Origin: Manduca sexta
Taxonomy: Eukaryota > Arthropoda > Insecta > Lepidoptera > Sphingidae
Direction: 5' to 3'
Assembly (NCBI RefSeq): GCF_014839805.1
Contig: NC_051119.1
Location: 5,573,245-5,637,244 of the forward strand
DNA: 64,000 nucleotides
Each line of letters opens with the position of its first letter. The first letter of the stretch is position 1. The position numbers were made by a program, and so were the translations under genes. The notes beneath the pieces are model-generated. The model saw nothing but the letters and a program-made list of their open reading frames with translations. It searched no databases and was not told the DNA's origin. Of this stretch, positions 60,087 to 64,000 are shown piece after piece.

Positions 60087-60582
60087 TAGATTAAAAATAA
60101 GAATATAATGAATGTATAAAAATATTAAAAGCCCAAATATAAGGAAATAAATACGGTACATATTCTTAGACAGAGAAGGTACGAAGATATAAAGTTTAGA
60201 GAGGAGAATTTGCGGGTCGTTTGTGGGTTATAAAAGGACGAAGTCTGGAGATATTCTTTATGCCTTTACGATGCATTATAGTTTTATCTCTTTCACACTA
60301 TTCAGTTTATGTTCACTTAACAGTTGAATAAAATGCTTAATAAATTTTCTATATCGACGGTTGAAAGCATAATTGACTTAATCGACATTTTTTTTCGAAA
60401 TATGTTAACTAGAAAAAAAAACATCGAAAAAGTGCTGATTTAAATTTAAATGTATGAAACTTAGCAAAAAATGTCGCTTATACAATTAGCTTTTCAACCA
60501 TTGATATTATGTTACCGTTTATTAATTTTACCTTTATTAAATTATATTACTTTCAATCTTGCTATTTTGCTGATATTATAAA

Positions 60583-60874
60583 CTAGCGACCCGCCCCGGC
60601 TTCGCACGGGTGCAATGCTGATACTAAATACACTACAGAAAAACTGTGAACGTTGTATATAAAAACATAGCGGCCCGCTCTGGCTTCGCACGGGTATAAC
60701 ATAACAAAATAACAGTATTTCTCCACTATTTAATGGATGTTATTATACATATAAACCTTCCTCTTGAATCACTCTATCTATTAAAAAAACCGCATCAAAA
60801 TCCGTTGCGTAGTTTTAAAGATTTAAGCCTACATAGGGACAGAGAAAGCGACTTTGTTTTATACTATGTAGTGA
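60583..60874 (-). mobile_element. Helitron-like element with doubled 3' end
   Basis: In minus orientation it starts TCACTACATAGTATAAAACA and ends ggcgggtcgCTAG. A second copy of the terminal segment (ggcttcgcacggg on the plus strand) lies inside at about 60668-60696. Imperfect ~38-bp direct repeats flank the element. Confidence 0.82.
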
Positions 60875-61384
60875 TATTACTTCCAATCTTACTATTTTGA
60901 TAATATTATAAATGCTATTTGTGGAAATGTTTGGATGTTTGTAAGACGTAAACGCAGCAACCTGGACACGTATTGTATGAAATTTGGCACACAAATACAC
61001 TATGTTCTTGATTAAAATATGAGCTTTTTATCTCAGTAATTTCCTGTCGTAAAACTATTCAACTGATTATTTTAATACATAACGTTGAGGTCGTTCTAAT
61101 TGCACTGTGGATCACTACGGTGACTTAGGAACTTTTCTAGAAAGGCTTTTCACGCAGTCCAAACCGCGACCAATAATACCAAGTATTTCATGAATTATAT
61201 ATCTCATGTTTTGCCCGTCTTGAGAATGCCAATCAGAGTCTTCAAGTCGAAAGTATACATTGCTGCTATAAGACTAAGGAAGCAACGGTGTAACTTTTAA
61301 CTCCGGAGTTAATTCTTGTACGCCTCGTTTTTACATACAATGCACACCCATTCACGGGGGGATATTTGTCAAGAGCCCACACAG

Positions 61385-61600
61385 TTTAATGAGTATACCT
61401 CGTGGTTGTAAATTCATATTGAAGCCTACAAAGGCTCGTAGACATTTCGTTTCCAATCCCTCATTGCTAAACTTAATAAGTTCTCATCCCTCTAGCACTC
61501 TTCCTCCCCCAATTCCTTCCTCATTCTCCTCCGGGCAGACGCTAAGCCACAGGATTCCAGTATCCTCTCATCAGGTTTTTCCCTGAGTTGACTTCAACGA
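61385..61600 (-). mobile_element. Repeat-M, reverse copy
   Basis: The minus strand carries ggatactggaatcctgtggc and a long purine-rich middle like its relatives. Confidence 0.65.
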
Positions 61601-62309
61601 TGCCTTTTCTAAAAAAACTTGTATTTCTGGATGTTCGCTAATATGCTAACCTTCTTAACTGCTTTTTGAAGGACCTACAATGATCGAAAGTTACAGATTC
61701 CTATTTTGCGCTTTGCGCTTAATTTTAAATCAAACCATTAGTGGATGAATAATGTGCGAAATTGTTCAGTCTAGACATTCATCAAAGCGTTCAGCTTAAT
61801 TATAAATAAACAATCGGGTTTATTTATGTTTGTAAAGAAAATGTATTTTCTATAGACAATACGTTGTCAAAATTACTGAAAGCAGCGAAGGCCTTGTTGG
61901 GACAGACTAAGGGCACGCTCCTCTCTCTTTCCTAAATTTTGTTCTTTACTATTATCAAATATTTACATAATATAAATTATAACACAGAAGGAATTATTAA
62001 AATCCGTTAAAAATCAACAAGTTATGAGTCTTTGAATTTCGATGGAAGGGGTAATTAACAAGAAACAAAAAAGAGACGAAATACCCACTTGTGACGTCAT
62101 CGGGAATTAAGACGCGTGCGAAAGAAAGAGATGAAGCGATATCCCCACATCGCGCCCACCTCCGCACATTACAATATTTTAAATATGAATTACTCGCTCA
62201 TTTTTTAACCAATTTTTATGCAGTTTTCGCAGGAGTGCTTCTTTTTCGTATTATTAACCATTAGACATAGAATAATGTACAAAATTGAGCATAGGCTCGT
62301 CCCGTATTA

Positions 62310-62470
62310 TGGCTTGCTTTAACGGTGAAGAAAAAAATCGTTAGGAAACCTGCATATCTGAGAAGGTCTCTTTAAGAATTTTGAGGGTATGAGAAATCTG
62401 CCAATGAACATTAAGCTAATGTAGTGGACTAACGCCTGATCCCTGTCAGTAGTAAAGGAGGCTTATGCCC
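62310..62470 (+). mobile_element. SINE-B, 5'-truncated
   Basis: Starts within the element at tggcttgctttaacggtgaa and ends near gtaaaggaggcttatgccc; diverged. Confidence 0.75.
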
Positions 62471-62904
62471 TCATCCCGTGGGCCCGCACCTCTTTTTATC
62501 ACGCTTATTTAAGGGCACGCGCCCGCCTCTTTAAAAATAATGGTTTAAACAAATATGGATTGAAAAGTAATTTATTAATTACTTCCAGTAAAAATAAAAA
62601 CGCTCGACGTTTTTTTAATCGCCGTGTAAATGATTCGCCGCGTGAGAGATTTTCCATGATTGAAGTAGCACAGAAAATATTGCGGACATAGAAGTATCAG
62701 ATTTTCGTTGATTAAACTTGCCTAGTATACCTTTCCTGCAAATAAAATAGAATATGTTCGTCTCTATGGTTCAAGCTTTGGCACCTAATTCGTGCAAAAT
62801 TTCAATATCGATTAAAGGCTGCAATGGGTAGACTTACTTACGCTTTAACATTAGTATGGGTATATAAATGGGCTAAGATCGGTGAAATCAACATTACCGT
62901 TCCC

Positions 62905-63030
62905 CATAGTATCAGCTCGGAGTCTGGAATTATCGCTTATCACATTATGGGACAGAAAACACGCGAAATGTAAGTGCACAAGTTACCCCTCTGCCTATCC
63001 GTTCGGGAATGAAGGGAAAAAATGAGTGTG
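62905..63030 (+). mobile_element. SINE-A, 5'-truncated
   Basis: tatcagctcggagtctggaa, then atcacattatgggac and tctgcctatccgttcgggaa; a short internal deletion removes part of the body. Confidence 0.8.
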
Positions 63031-63185
63031 TTACGGCTTAATTTTATCCAATTAACAAAAACCAGACAGATATGATTACAATTATGATTACAAAAGGTTA
63101 TAATTATGATCAAACAATATCGCTAAAAAATTAATTTTAATTCCCCTCGGGCAACTCGATGTGTTTATGTAGATTATTTTATAAT

Positions 63186-63682
63186 AAAACCGGACAAGTG
63201 CGAGTTGGACTCGCGCACCGAGGATTCTGTACAAACTTGTAGGTAAGAAATCTAAGTATATAAATTCAAATTTGACAAATTTAACGTTGCCGTTCGTTCT
63301 GTAGATACGGGTATTACACCAACCGCAAATAAGTTTGTAAAATTAAATTCGCTTTTTTGTTATTAAAATTCATATTTACGATTTTAGTTTAAATTTTTCC
63401 TTTACTGTTGCCTAATTTTATGATTCTAAGTAAACGGAAAATGCCTTACAAGTTTTGATTACCTTGTGGTACTACATAGAAGGCCACGTCTTTTTGATCT
63501 CATTGATTTAAGACTTTGATTTTTTTTACAGCTGAAAGTAACCATAGTCCCGAGTATTTTATATAAATTTCAACTTGAGACCTCTACGTGTTCTTGAGAA
63601 AAAAGGGTCTTGCTTGACATAGACAGACGGACAACAATGTGAACTGAAAAGGGTTCCATTTCGAGCACAGGACCCTAAAAAT
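63186..63682 (+). mobile_element. Repeat-N, near full length
   Basis: Opens aaaccggacaagtgcgagtt and closes with a ...gacagacgg... and acaggaccctaaaaa end. Class unknown to me; no coding frame. Confidence 0.72.
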
Positions 63683-64000
63683 TCAATTAACAGAATGTTA
63701 TAACATGCTATTGAAAATAGTTAACATTTTACTTTTTATAATAAAAATACGGTTTAGCTACAAAATAATGAATTTTAGTTAACAGCACTGGAATGAAGAT
63801 CGGTGCAATTTTTTTTAAATCATCAACGGGTAGCTGAAATTTTCGAGAACATTGTCATAGATAACTCTATCACATGATTTATTATGTATAAAAAATATAG
63901 TACAATTTATATTCTAGGTACTACGTCTTGCTGCCGTATAATAGTATTATGTTAGTGACAGCTCTATGAGCGCTAAAGTACTGTACTACGTACAACGGTA

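Larger units (their letters stand above)
57163..64000. other. Intergenic, no gene
   Basis: Outside the listed SINE, Helitron-like and repeat-L/M/N copies I see no gene. A CRE-like TGACGTCA at about 62092 has no nearby exon. Confidence 0.55.

Overview
This window looks like a lepidopteran (moth or butterfly) nuclear genome segment. It is AT-rich and intron-bearing. It is crowded with tRNA-derived SINEs, small TC...CTAG Helitron-like elements of the kind common in Lepidoptera, LINE tails and minisatellites, and it contains an insect-type olfactory receptor gene. No prokaryotic features, CRISPR arrays or rRNA genes are visible. The tRNA-like segments I found are SINE heads, not functional tRNA genes.

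Only one host gene can be built with confidence. It is a six-exon odorant receptor on the minus strand, 38860 down to 34127. All splice sites are GT/AG, the phases agree and there is no internal stop; the product is 399 residues, a usual length for the insect OR family. Each of its five introns carries at least one transposon relic, and one SINE tail ends next to the acceptor of exon 5.

The other protein-coding unit is a young Ty3/gypsy LTR retrotransposon on the minus strand, 23750-30014. Its 315/314-bp LTRs differ by one base and a 4-bp ATAG target duplication flanks it. It encodes Gag with an arginine/serine-rich head, protease, reverse transcriptase, RNase H and integrase. Gag and protease are joined by an apparent -1 slippery site. 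Three further frame breaks all lie in short homopolymers and may be sequencing errors or real decay. A five-copy motif array sits between the integrase gene and the 3' LTR. The element landed inside a 92-bp minisatellite that also occurs near 9.7 kb and 54.4 kb.

Layout: 1-23 kb is intergenic and rich in SINEs, Helitron-like copies and LINE tails, with a 360-bp (TGTGCG)60 array at 19.3 kb. 23.3-30.1 kb is the minisatellite plus the LTR element. 31-33.4 kb is repeats and a Helitron-like copy. 34.1-38.9 kb is the OR gene. 39-64 kb is again intergenic, with several Helitron-like copies (41.8, 51.6, 56.9, 58.6 and 60.6 kb), minisatellites at 49.2 and 54.1 kb, and many SINEs. I found no convincing new multi-gene system. 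The most interesting leads are the unusual features of the LTR element, the long Z-DNA-prone array, a near-perfect 26-bp hairpin at 51.4 kb and a Helitron-like copy with a doubled 3' end.
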